Source: Collybiopsis luxurians FD-317 M1 (taxonomy: Eukaryota > Basidiomycota > Agaricomycetes > Agaricales > Omphalotaceae). From it: a DNA stretch of 17,154 bases. The position numbers and the translations under genes are program-made. Every line of letters begins with the position of its first letter. Positions within the stretch are counted from its first letter, which is position 1. Below the pieces are notes generated by a model, which saw nothing but the letters and a program-made list of their open reading frames with translations, was not told where the DNA came from and did no database searches. Below are positions 7,883-16,867 of this stretch, piece by piece. Location: positions 104,149 through 121,302 of the forward strand of contig KN834869.1 in assembly GCA_000827265.1 (NCBI GenBank), given 5' to 3'.

Positions 7883-9159
7883 TTACTCTAACACTTCCCC
7901 ATCTTCTAATTCCTGGGCCATGGATTCTCTCAGCTTTTGATTGTAAACCTTCTTTGCATGCTTTCTACTTTTTTTCCTCTTACAATTATGTTCATCTTGG
8001 GCTTGGCAATTATAAACAAAAAGCCACTCAACAGCGATCAAATATCCTACTTTGTGACAACAGGGACCTGGTAAGAAGTAAGATACCTGCGGAGCAAATT
8101 TCTGGACAAAACTTACAGCGAATCTGACCTGGTAATACATCTTCTCTGCTCGACCAAGCCAGGGTACCTTCTCTGGTGCCTTTTATGAGCCTTACACAAC
8201 ATTCTGCACAGTACCCTACTGTACAGCATGGGCAATTCATGAGAGAACATATGGGTTTTTCTTGGTAGGGTTCCTGGCAAATCTAACCAACGCTGAGAGA
8301 TATTATGTAGAAAAATAGAGCTACTTACAATGCAATCTGATTGGAGGTACCAGTCCTCAGTAACCTACAATGCTCAGTCCAATTTGGGCAAAAGGAAAAA
8401 AGACTAACCTCTCATCAATCCTTCTTAAGTGCTTTGTAGAATTGGTTACCATCAACTCCCACCAAACCTAGTGTGTTACATATCATCTACTAGATTTGAA
8501 TCCAAAGAACAGAATACAAACTAAATGTGAGTACCTGATACAATAATGTTCTATTGTTTGGGTCAAGTCCTACTCAGTCTGGGGGAAGCCAGAGTACCTG
8601 AGGATCTGCGACTACAATGTCAGGATAGGGAGGTTCTGAGGCAGAGGTATTGCCGGGCTCAGAAGCAACTTCTGGAGGAAGTTCAATAACTTTGTAAGGG
8701 AGAGGTTGTACTGGTCCAGAGTTTTGTTGTTGTTGCTAGCAACATCAATAAATGAATGCGATGATCAAGAATTCTGACTTACAGCAACTTGTTTGGATTC
8801 TTTGACTAAGAAAGATTAGTGCATGAGAAAAGTAAGATAAGTTTTCACTTACACTTGGGTGCAATGTATTTCTTTTTGGCCTGAAACACTGTTTCCTCTT
8901 TGAGCAGCTTAAAAGTCTGTTCAGTCTCCATAGTTAACCAGAACCCTGTGAGAGCGTCTCCTGCTTGGACAAGTGAAGTTGCTTCCTCAGAAGTCTCATC
9001 CTCCTTGCGAATCCACCCTTTCCACTACATTGGTTAGCTCATCTGCAAGTGCTACAGAATAATCACAACCGTATGTGAATCCAATAAGTCTGATGAGTAA
9101 GTATCATTGAACTTATGAGCCTTATAAGTTATATCCAAAGGAAGGATGTACATATCCAT
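7883..9159 (-). pseudogene. RING-like Cys-cluster protein, nine exons with two microexons, tandem TGA
   Basis: The ATG is at 9159 (MDMYILPLDI). Exons: 9159-9070, 9024-8853, 8805-8783 (23 nt), 8735-8598, 8550-8535 (16 nt), 8467-8409, 8364-8329, 8282-8087, 8046-7883. Introns are GT-AG, 40-67 bp. The exons sum to 894 nt in one frame (297 codons plus TAA). The N-terminal part is charged (WKGWIRKEDETSEEATSLVQ), followed by a QQQQ run and a Pro/Glu linker. A Cys cluster at about residues 177-241 reads DCIICQEP, then C..CPCC, GYCAECC and RCKFCPEIC. It resembles a RING/treble-clef zinc site with Cys where RING normally has one His. The tail KRKKSRKHAKK is basic. Two adjacent in-frame TGA codons (8417-8412) sit just before the cluster and would remove it. 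A zinc-binding, perhaps ubiquitin-related role is only inferred. I do not recognise the exact family. Confidence 0.55.
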
Positions 9160-10037
9160 TTTCAGGTGTATACTTCATGCTACGGATGAATCCTATTTCA
9201 TACTGAGACTTGGTCATGAAAGGCCAAAGAAAAGAAAAGAAAAACTGTGTCCTTGTTTGTGAGCAACTTAAAGTCCCGTTTTCCCATGGTGCTACTCTTT
9301 TTACTGAGTAGCGCCCATATCTAGTTCAGCACCTTTGGCATTCCTTCAAATACATTTGCCAGAGGTGCTTGGCTGCCACCCACATTTGCCAATACTAATA
9401 AGTGGGTTACTCCTTCCAATATATATATTTTCTACACTTAGTTCACTAGTCTAGTACAGCATTTCAGCAGTTCAGTCAGTCTTCTCATGAATGTACACTC
9501 GATCAACTGTTGTTTTCCCGATTGCTATATATTGACACCATATGAAGGCTTCACTGGCCACGACAGCTATAATATTAGTCTAAAGGTGCATGGAACATTA
9601 CAGTTACCTGCTGGTTTAGACTAAGAATGATATCCCTCATAGTCAGACCAGATCATCAGTCTGGTCTCAGCTGGAAGATGCTGAAGATGTCTGTCATCTG
9701 TGATCCCCTCACTATTTGCAATCCAAATTTGCAGTTGTGAACATTGGATTTTCCCCTTTATTATGATTATCCTGGTGGGGACCATCCTTAACACAGTTCA
9801 GCCAGCGGCACTTTTCTGTTGGTCATATGAATCTTTGATGTGCTCGGTGCTTTATTCAGTCAAAGACTGTTAGAGTATCTTAGTAGTGAGCTTCAGACCT
9901 TTCTTTCTTACATTTGATATACAGCTCATAGCAATCACCCAATTGAGACTGATTCTCCCCCTGCTTGTATTCTGGTTATGACTCATGTGGAGACCTTTAT
10001 CGGATCAGTTTTGTTCTAGCTTGCTCATTTCAATGAA
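9160..10037. other. Non-coding or fully decayed region
   Basis: No ORF with coding character on either strand. It holds an (AAAAG)-type run at 9227-9245 and a perfect inverted repeat, AGACCAGA/TCTGGTCT, at 9645-9667 (7-nt loop). The start should include the RING-like gene's promoter. Confidence 0.45.
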
Positions 10038-10253
10038 TTATCTGAGAGGCAGATTGAATCATTCCTCATTCGACAACTCATAATCTCAACCTCGACTTTT
10101 GTCCAGCTGTGTTCCACCAAGAGTTAACTGGTCATAGTCTCTAGTGCTGAAGGTACATTCAGGGGTGGAAATTCAGTGAGGATTGACAACGCTTTCCTTG
10201 CACTTTGGACAATCAACATATCGACCATCCTCAATCAGACACCATTGACAAAG
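10038..10253 (-). pseudogene. Exon fragment with two Cys pairs, three in-frame TGA
   Basis: After a CAACAG acceptor-like site, the minus-strand frame reads LCQWCLIEDGRYVDCPKC, a CxxC...CxxC pattern suggesting a small zinc site, and KESVVNPH. It then continues through TGA 10175-10173, 10088-10086 and 10061-10059 to TAA 10040-10038. The text between the stops is protein-like (FSTRDYDQLTLGGTQLDKSR, DYELSNEE). Arginine (CGA) at the TGA positions would read naturally. The rest of the gene was not found and the family is not recognised. Confidence 0.4.
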
Positions 10254-11353
10254 CTGTTGAAGTTATGACTGCTTCATTGAAAGACCTTTAATCTCATATT
10301 TTCTCAGGTTGCAAGGAATACATTGGAATGGGTCACTGAGATGGTAAGTTTGCCCAAGTCACCATACAGCTACATCCTAAGGCCATAGTCATCACCTTCT
10401 GGGAGGAAATTTTAAGTGAGTTTTACCCTGTCTCCCCTTGCTATTTCTTTACAAAGTGGTTTAATGCAGAAATTGTGGAGCTCAGAGCTCAAAATGCCTA
10501 CTCACATCTGGAACAATGTTTCAATCCTCTGTTAAGGTCATTGTTTGTCTTCTCACCATGTTAGTGGAGTTTTGAGAATGGAAAATTTTCTTGACTGCTC
10601 AATGGACAGCATGAAAGGATGCAAGCTGAGAAATCCAGGTAATTATGTACCACGTCAAGTAAAGTTCATCAACTGAACCTTATATGTGAACCACAATCAA
10701 GTCGCCATTCTCCTGCTACTTCCTCTGCTGCTTACACTCTGAAGATTTTCAAGAGCCCAGATATCTGGATACAATAACAAATTGCAGGTTTCTCTTAGAC
10801 ACTCAAGGCTCAGATTGATAATATGCTTCGCTTGCGGGTGCCGAGTCTGGGTTCTCCTGTGTCGCTGTTCATCTTTGCTGCTTCACAGTGAGGCGGTCTG
10901 AGTGAGTCAAGGTAAGCATGCTCAATATTCTAATCTGAATTGAGCAGACAAGGTAAGCACGCTCATTCACAACCAATATTCCTGAGCATCCAAAATTCTT
11001 AAAAGAACTATAACCATTGTGGATTTGTTCCCCTCCTTTCCTTCTTACTCATACTATCTGCATCACAATTGCAAATTGGAATGTATTACATCTCAGGCAT
11101 CAGCTTAGATACAACATTGACAGATGCCATAGGCTATTTACATATCTGTTTGGCCTATTGGCATGGTAGCTGAAATGCATTTTCTTGCCTCATTATTCAA
11201 TTGGTGTTTATATGGCCTGGCTTCCTGCTGGCTATGCTCATGATCAACACAAACAAGCTACTGAATAACTCAGTAAATATATCCACGATCTTAAATTCAA
11301 TTTTGAAAAATGAGTGAGCTTGCTCATTGTTGAGGCAATCTTTGTCTAATCAG
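10254..11353. other. Mostly uninterpreted stretch with possible coding remnants
   Basis: No complete gene. Short plus-strand stretches look protein-like: TLKAQIDNMLRLRVPSLGSP around 10799-10858, ended by a TGA at 10888, and HDQHKQATE then LSKYIHDLKFNFEK around 11230-11310, split by a TAA. These may be decayed upstream exons of the 11354-13645 gene or unrelated remnants. The paired donor-like repeats at 10908-10965 also lie here. Confidence 0.3.
10908..10965 (+). repeat. Pair of 17-bp direct repeats with GTAAGC core
   Basis: CAAGGTAAGCATGCTCA (10908-10924) and CAAGGTAAGCACGCTCA (10949-10965) differ only by ATG versus ACG, a single CpG/TpG difference. Both contain a donor-like GGTAAGC. Between them lies an inverted repeat, GCTCAAT (10920-10926) with ATTGAGC (10939-10945). 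Confidence 0.7.
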
Positions 11354-13645
11354 TGTCTTGAGCCTCAAATGGATGTACAAACCCTAGTAAAGCAAAGCGG
11401 AAGACATCTCAAGAGCTTGCAGAGGTGTTACAGTGGCAGAAACTGGTGTATGTGGGAGATCTCACAATGGCCATGAATGCTCAGACTAGGAATAATCACA
11501 AAGGTAGTCGCTATGTCAAACAGGTATGGGTTAAATACTGAAATACTAGCTCAGTAATGTACAGGTCTCCTGGGGCCAAGACACAAGCAGGTAACAAGGC
11601 CCCTGTGCCTTCTTCAGCATCCGTTGAAAAGAAGTCCCAGAGAAAGCAAGAGAAGACCACCTTCACTGATGCATCTTCATTTTCAAAAAAATCATTAGAT
11701 AGGGGGAAGAGATCTGCTCCCATTCTTTCCTCTGTTCCCAGTGATGCAGGCCCTAGCATTGAAGATGAATCACTGCCCACATCAACGTTGTCACCTGCTT
11801 CTGCCGCAGTGAGCAAAACCAGTCTGAGTCTATTTTCTCCCCACGCTTCTCCAAATCTTTGACCAACAAAGCAGAGAAGATGTACTTGTGCGATCGTATT
11901 CAGCCTGCCTCTGTCTCCCATTCCTGCACACCTTCCTTCTGTTGCTCCCCCCCTGCCATCCCTGTCTCCTGCTGATGCCATGGAGAGGATGAGTGAATGA
12001 TCTCCAAGTCTCATGTTCCCCAATCACTCGCCTCCATTTTCCTTGGTTTCCCCTAGTCCTGCTCCCGTAGACCCCTCGCACCTGCCTGCTACTAACAATA
12101 AGACCAATGAGCGACCTTTATGCCTCTGGTCTGATGAATCTCAAGGTCATTTGCCCCCCTTTTCCAGCTCTTTGTCTGGCTCTTTCACTCCAGCTACTGT
12201 AGGAACTGCTTTTGGAAAAACTTCCTCTGTTTCAGTCTTCCAGGAAAGCAATGAAGGAGAAGTAAATCAACCTTTCTCAGGATCCGATATCTCATCCAAA
12301 GCAGGGGATTCCCTAGACCTTATACAGAAGTCTTTGCAGCAGTGGAGGAAACTTCCTAGGGAGCCCAAGAAAGAGCAGGAGAAGCGGTTGCTGAATGAGT
12401 TCAAAACCAGAGTGTCTGTATGTCACAGATTCAATGCTTCAAATTACATGAGTTATCTTAGTCATTCTTGCCCTCCGGTAAGTCTGGCACATTCTATAGG
12501 TGATGCAATATGCTCATGCCTTCCTTTCTTTCAGTCTTCAGAAGCCTGAAACCTAAATGCTGAATTAATGACTTCTGCCCTCTTGAAGGCCCAGCGCAAG
12601 GCAGAGTTGTCTCTAAGGCTGTCAGCAACTGAGCAGTCTGTGCTTCATAGCATCAATATCTTGACAATGGTATGACAATCTCTATAATCTGCTGTTCTCC
12701 TAAATAACTTGTTTCCAATTCTAGGCTAAGGTGATAACATCCTCTTCAGCACCTTCTGTGTCTCTATCTCCTGTAGCATTGGTCCCTTCACAGTTTACAC
12801 ACATATCTCTTCCATATTATAATCCTCTCTCAGTTGGCACAGAGACTGCTGCATCTCCTATACCTGCAGTTCCTAACACTCTTACACCCTCAGCCACTCT
12901 GTCTTCCCCCAATGACCGGCATCCTCCCATTCCTAAGATCCCTCCAGTTCCTCCCCATCTAGAACTCAACAATGAGAATGTACACCCTCCACCCCCCCTT
13001 CTTACCCAAGTGATCAGCATACTCTCGCTCCTAGGACCCCCACAGTATCCATTGCTTCTTCTCCTTTAACCTCTCTTGCACCGATATCCCCTCTACCTCC
13101 TCCTCTCTTAAGTCTGGACTCAGACACAGCTACACCTGCCGCTCCCTCCTTGAAATTCAAAGGTTGTTTGCATGTGGAAGAGATGGAAGCTTTCAGTGAG
13201 GCTGTCGCTGAGGAGGCACTATGCCACCAGTGTAATAAACAAACCTCTGTCTACATGGTGTGCGCTTTCCAGCAGGAATGTGGGCTTACATACTGTAGGC
13301 AATGTATACATCAATAGTATGTGCAGCGAATGTTCTGCTTTTGTTCTGTTCTGTTCACATTTCTCACTACTTTCTAGTTATTCCGATCAGATTGAATTCA
13401 ATCAGAACTCAGCAGACTTTTGCTGCTTCCACTGCCAAAGTGCCTGTGCCTGCACCGACTGCAGAATACAGAAGTCCTGAATGAAGGCTCCTGTACAAAC
13501 TTCTCTTGTGCCTCTCGCTCCAACTCACCTAATACCCAGCACGGCAAAATTGTTTGGTCAGTTATTCAATGCAGATGGTAAAGTAATTGCAAATCTATTT
13601 AGGACCCCAGAACAGAGCAAATCAGTTTACACTCAGAAGTCATGA
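11354..13645 (+). pseudogene. Ser/Pro-rich protein with 4CXXC-type zinc finger, several in-frame TGA
   Basis: A probable acceptor, GTCTAATCAG, ends at 11353. The frame then gives KAKRKTSQELAEVLQWQKLV, a long Ser/Pro/Thr-rich region, a charged helix (SLQQWRKLPREPKKEQEKR) and KAQRKAELSLRLSATEQSV. Introns 12478-12534, 12670-12724 and 13317-13377 are canonical (55-61 bp). Exon 12725-13316 shifts frame at a C7 run (12992-12998). The zinc finger spans the last intron: LCHQC, VCAFQQECGLTYCRQC, then FCCFHCQSACACTDC. All Cys pairs expected for zf-4CXXC_R1 are present. The tail KLFGQLFNADGKVIANLF resembles the FWGxVYxxxGxRIGxA segment I recall after this finger in mushroom proteins. In-frame TGA: 11998, 12547 and 13478. 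TGA 11539 and 11860 could be removed by optional introns 11504-11554 and 11809-11874. A role in nuclear DNA binding or regulation is inferred from the finger family. Confidence 0.6.
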
Positions 13646-14121
13646 GGAAGAGGTTTTGTATGCCAATAAATTAGTTATGTTACCATGTTACTTATACTAT
13701 ATTGAGTATTTGGTCTAATACTCAATCTCCTGAAAATGTATGTGTATTATCATTCAGATTCTTAGAGAAGACCTCGGTGGTTGATATAAGGTGGTGAGAG
13801 GGTTTACGGCATTAGCAGTGTGATGAGCTTCTTCTCATCTCCATTCTCATCACCCTTAGCTCAGGGTTTTGCCTACCCTTTCACACTGCAGCAAAAGACG
13901 CTGATAAATCTTCACTCATTCCTTCAGGCCTGACTTGAGCCTCACAATGGGCTACACAGGTCACGTGACTTGATGTTCTCCCAGGACAATGTCACAATTC
14001 TTCGCTTTCTACCATGGCCACCTCAAATGCCTTGCACGAGCAAGGAAGGTGTGAGCAGCTAAAACAGCTGGGGCCTGATCACCCAACCAATGTACAGATA
14101 TGCCAAAATCAGAACAAGTGA
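13646..14121. promoter_or_regulatory. Intergenic region between two plus-strand genes, with hairpins and an E-box palindrome
   Basis: No exon seen. It contains a 10-bp-stem hairpin at 13701-13726, an inverted repeat GTGATGAG/CTCATCAC at 13820-13853 and the palindrome GTCACGTGAC at 13960-13969. The last is a CACGTG E-box, a typical bHLH (Cbf1/Pho4/USF type) site, 150-160 bp upstream of the next coding frame. Confidence 0.4.
13701..13726. terminator. Perfect stem-loop after the zinc-finger gene
   Basis: ATTGAGTATT, loop TGGTCT, AATACTCAAT: a perfect 10-bp stem with a 6-nt loop, 55 nt after the last stop codon (13643-13645). It could be a 3'-UTR structure. A role in termination or processing is inference only. 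Confidence 0.35.
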
Positions 14122-14814
14122 TGCAGCGTGAAGGAAAAAGACATACACCAAAATGGCTCCGAGGAGGAAAAAGTGAAGTTCAGAGAGAAGGCGGCGCTTA
14201 AACAGAAGGTGAGGAGGGAGCAGCGAAAGCTAGGGTACGCTAAATTATCCAGTCTGACTATGCCTCTTTGAACTGGTCTCTCTTGCAGCCCTGCCCCTTC
14301 AACTTCTGATACATCTCAAACCCTCGTGTCTCAAAACCATCTGCATTTCCCTCATTCACATATTATCTCTGTACCCACTGACTCATTGCATCTTCCGATC
14401 TTGCAACAGCTTGCAGATACTATCCACCAGTGGTGGTTAATGTGCCCGCTCAGCACCATAGATGCTGAAGATTGCGAGGATGTTGCGACACTTCAGCAAT
14501 GGATTGTTAAGGAAATTCAAACCCAAGCTGTGTCATTCAAGCAGTCCCACTATGATGCTGCTTTGGCCATCCACGGCCATTTCCTTCAAAGTATGGATCT
14601 GCTTGAACCCATCTTGGACATGATTGTCCAAATGCCCAGAAGTGTCAAAGACATTGTGCCTTTTGGGCTTCTAGATATTTACTGTCTTTGCGACCAGTTT
14701 TTTGTGTTACTTGAGATGGGCACTCAGATGATAGATGTAGTGCTAACAGTATTGAAAGCCATAGTTCTTGTCAACCACCGAGACCATGCATATGTAGGTA
14801 ATATTGGACAGTGA
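14122..14814 (+). CDS. Unrecognised helical protein with basic coiled-coil N-terminus
   Basis: The first exon is open from 14122 to 14234 and encodes EEEKVKFREKAALKQKVRRE, a highly charged helix likely to form a coiled coil. Intron 14235-14288 (54 bp, GTACGC...TTGCAG) joins in phase to a second exon with a short Ser/Thr linker and about 150 mostly helical residues (ILQQLADTIHQWWLMCPLST, later LLEPILDMIVQMPRSVKDIV). It ends at TGA 14812-14814. An alternative last intron (14794-14833, GTAGGT...AATCAG) would give a different C-terminus. The true start is not settled, since no in-frame ATG is seen in exon 1. This gene has no internal stop, unlike most of its neighbours. No family is recognised and no function proposed. 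Confidence 0.45.
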
Positions 14815-15038
14815 TGTTGAGCACTGGAATCAGAGCTATCTTCTCAAGTGCATGTACCAATCCAAAGTGACTTAGTCTGTCAATGAGATACATGCAGAAA
14901 TGTTAATTTACTAGAGCATATATGACATAAACACCTCAAGATTATGCCTAACATTCAGGGTCATGATACTGAAATGTTTGAAATAACAAGTAGTGAAGAC
15001 AAAAAATACACTAACACCTGATGCTGTCCTTATCGACT

Positions 15039-15983
15039 CTACATATTTGCAGCTATCATACACATGACTTCTCTGCAGGTGTAAACATTTTCACCACCTT
15101 TTGTGAAGTGTTCATGCCAGCATATCTTCAATATCTCACTCAGCCAACACTCCCTTTTATCAACTGCCACCCACTTCTCAACCAGGTCTGTGATCTCTTC
15201 CTGGGTGAACCCAGCTATTTTGGCAGAGTTGGCATCACTAGAAATGTCCACAATATTTACGAAACCCTCTGGAGTCAAATCATCATGCCCTTGCATCCCA
15301 ATGCCCATAACAAAGATGCACTCCAATATTGCCAAATGAATGCCAAAGCCACTGAACATGCCAAGTACTCCATAATATAGAATCTCTTGAATGGCCTCCT
15401 TTACCTGGGACACAAGCTCGGGGCTTACATTCATGAAAGGGGTGTCATAAGCATCGACAGTTATAATGGTAGAATGAGAAGAGCCAAGCTGAGGACACAA
15501 TGAGAACAGGACCTTCACAATTTGTATGTGATTGTGACTCACTGGAGCATAAAGACACACATTAGGAGTGCTCATTTGGTTGACCTCGAGACCTCACCTC
15601 ACCCACTGTAGCTGGTCAGTGTACTTTATCAAGAATCTATGAACAGTGGCATCAACATGTTCCTGAAGTTTGGTGCGGAATATTGCAGTGCTGAAAGGTT
15701 CATCTTTTTGTATAATATTGGTTAGATCGAACTGCAAAAGGAGGTGATTCTTGTGATGGAACTTTAAGGATGCACTGTGGATGTCATCAAAGTTCTCTTT
15801 AGAATAGACATTGTAAAATACAGCAAGCTGATCCAGGAATGCAGTTTTCCCAAATCCTGTCAGTCGATGGATGACGCAGTTGACAAAGGGAAGAAGCTCC
15901 ATGAAATACTTTTGCTTATTAACCCAACTGGGAAATCCAGAAGGGAACCTTTCCACAGAAGGGATGTTGCCTTCCTGAGCCAA
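15039..15983 (-). CDS. AAA-ATPase-like protein (PF09820-type), two exons in window
   Basis: Exon 1 (about 15983-15598) gives SWVNKQKYFMELLPFV, a Walker A-like GFGKTAF in place of the usual RPRRFGKS/T, and LLLQFDLTNI, which matches the family's 'vLkFDfSgi' strand. Intron 15597-15538 (60 bp, GTGAGG...CCAGTGAG) keeps phase and removes a TGA at 15596-15594. Exon 2 gives STIITVDAYDTPFMN, the Walker B-like VDEYDAP motif with Glu replaced by Ala, then IFVMGIGMQG (family 'FITGVxPL'), IAGFTQEEITDLVEKWV and NVYTCREVM (family 'VYNPxSVL'), ending at TAG 15041-15039. No in-frame ATG lies at the 5' end, so an upstream exon is likely; exon 1 probably begins after GGCTCAG near 15976. About 294 residues is short for the family as I recall it. 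The lost Walker B Glu makes hydrolysis doubtful. The biological role is unknown. Confidence 0.68.
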
Positions 15984-16670
15984 CCAGTGAGTTAATGGTT
16001 AGAAGGGATGTCAAAGTAAAAATGCACAGGACCAGGGCAACCCCATTTCCATTGCAGAGGGAGATGGACAACATTCGCCTGGGTAAAACTATTGTAACTG
16101 CAGCTGTCGCTGTCAGTTCATGTATGTGCTTGGAAAAAAAAAAGCAGAGATTAGATTCAGCAGTAGCGACAAAGCCGATGGCTTACAAGTGTAATTTCTA
16201 AAAAGGCAAGCAACCCCACTAAGCCATCTGTGCCATTTAATTGACCAAGAGTTATGAACGGGAGGTGAATTCATGGTTGACATTGCACAAAGAGTATTTG
16301 TTGTCATGTGTGATACCAACAAAGTGTTATCAGGCTTCAGCAAATCTCTCTAGCGCTAGCCATGGACATTGACACAGAAGAGTTCAGTTTTTCCATTCTC
16401 CATGATAGCGATACCTTGAAACTCCTACCTGGTCTGGTCTCCCTCTCTTCAGATACCCAACCCCACATCTGAAAAAATACCTTATGCCTAGGCTCCCATA
16501 GGTTTCCATGAAGTGGCATCAGGGTTTCCCCAGTAGAACTGGGTTGCCAGGGTTGCCCTGGCACCACAGGCACCTTCAAGAGACCCAAGGACACCCCCCC
16601 ATTTTTGTGGCAACTGAAACAGCCTGAAAGCTTACATGTTGCACTCAGTCAGTTTTAAAGATAATAAAAG
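15984..16670. other. Upstream and flanking region of the AAA-ATPase-like gene, no assigned gene
   Basis: Several short ORFs on both strands lack coding character. A missing first exon of the AAA-ATPase-like gene may lie here. A perfect hairpin, TGCCAGGG TTG CCCTGGCA, is at 16545-16563. Confidence 0.4.
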
Positions 16671-16738
16671 ATCCCTGGGGATCCCTGGAGCATCCTAGGG
16701 CATCCTGAGGATCTTTAGGGACCCCTGAATAGTCCTAA
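16671..16738. repeat. Imperfect 10-11 bp tandem array
   Basis: Successive units ATCCCTGGGG, ATCCCTGGAGC, ATCCTAGGGC, ATCCTGAGG, ATCTTTAGGG and ACCCCTGAAT share the pattern ATCCYNRGGG. The period is close to one DNA helical turn. Confidence 0.6.
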
Positions 16739-16867
16739 GAATGACCTGAGATCAAGTAATATTCTTAAACATATATTGGTAAATCTTATTGTTCTTGGAT
16801 ACTTATCATAAACCAAGCAAAGATATATATTACTATGATATAAATTACAGCAAGTATCATTCCTGTC

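Noticed and set aside
8574..8576. TGA in an extended exon of the RING-like gene
   Set aside because: A 47-bp intron plus the 16-nt microexon removes it and also fixes the downstream phase.
11511..12081. Minus-strand ORFs opposite the Ser/Pro-rich region
   Set aside because: They mirror a low-complexity coding exon on the plus strand that continues in phase through introns to a zinc finger.
2809..13645. A genetic code with UGA read as tryptophan
   Set aside because: TGG is used for the many conserved Trp residues, most TGA positions suit Arg better than Trp, and the presumed final stops of several genes are also TGA.
15021..15380. Plus-strand ORF opposite the AAA-ATPase-like gene
   Set aside because: It overlaps the minus-strand exon with recognisable family motifs and shows none itself.
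15594..15596. In-frame TGA in the AAA-ATPase-like gene
   Set aside because: It lies inside a phase-consistent 60-bp intron (15597-15538) with a CTAAT branch-like site, so it is not counted among the TGA stops.
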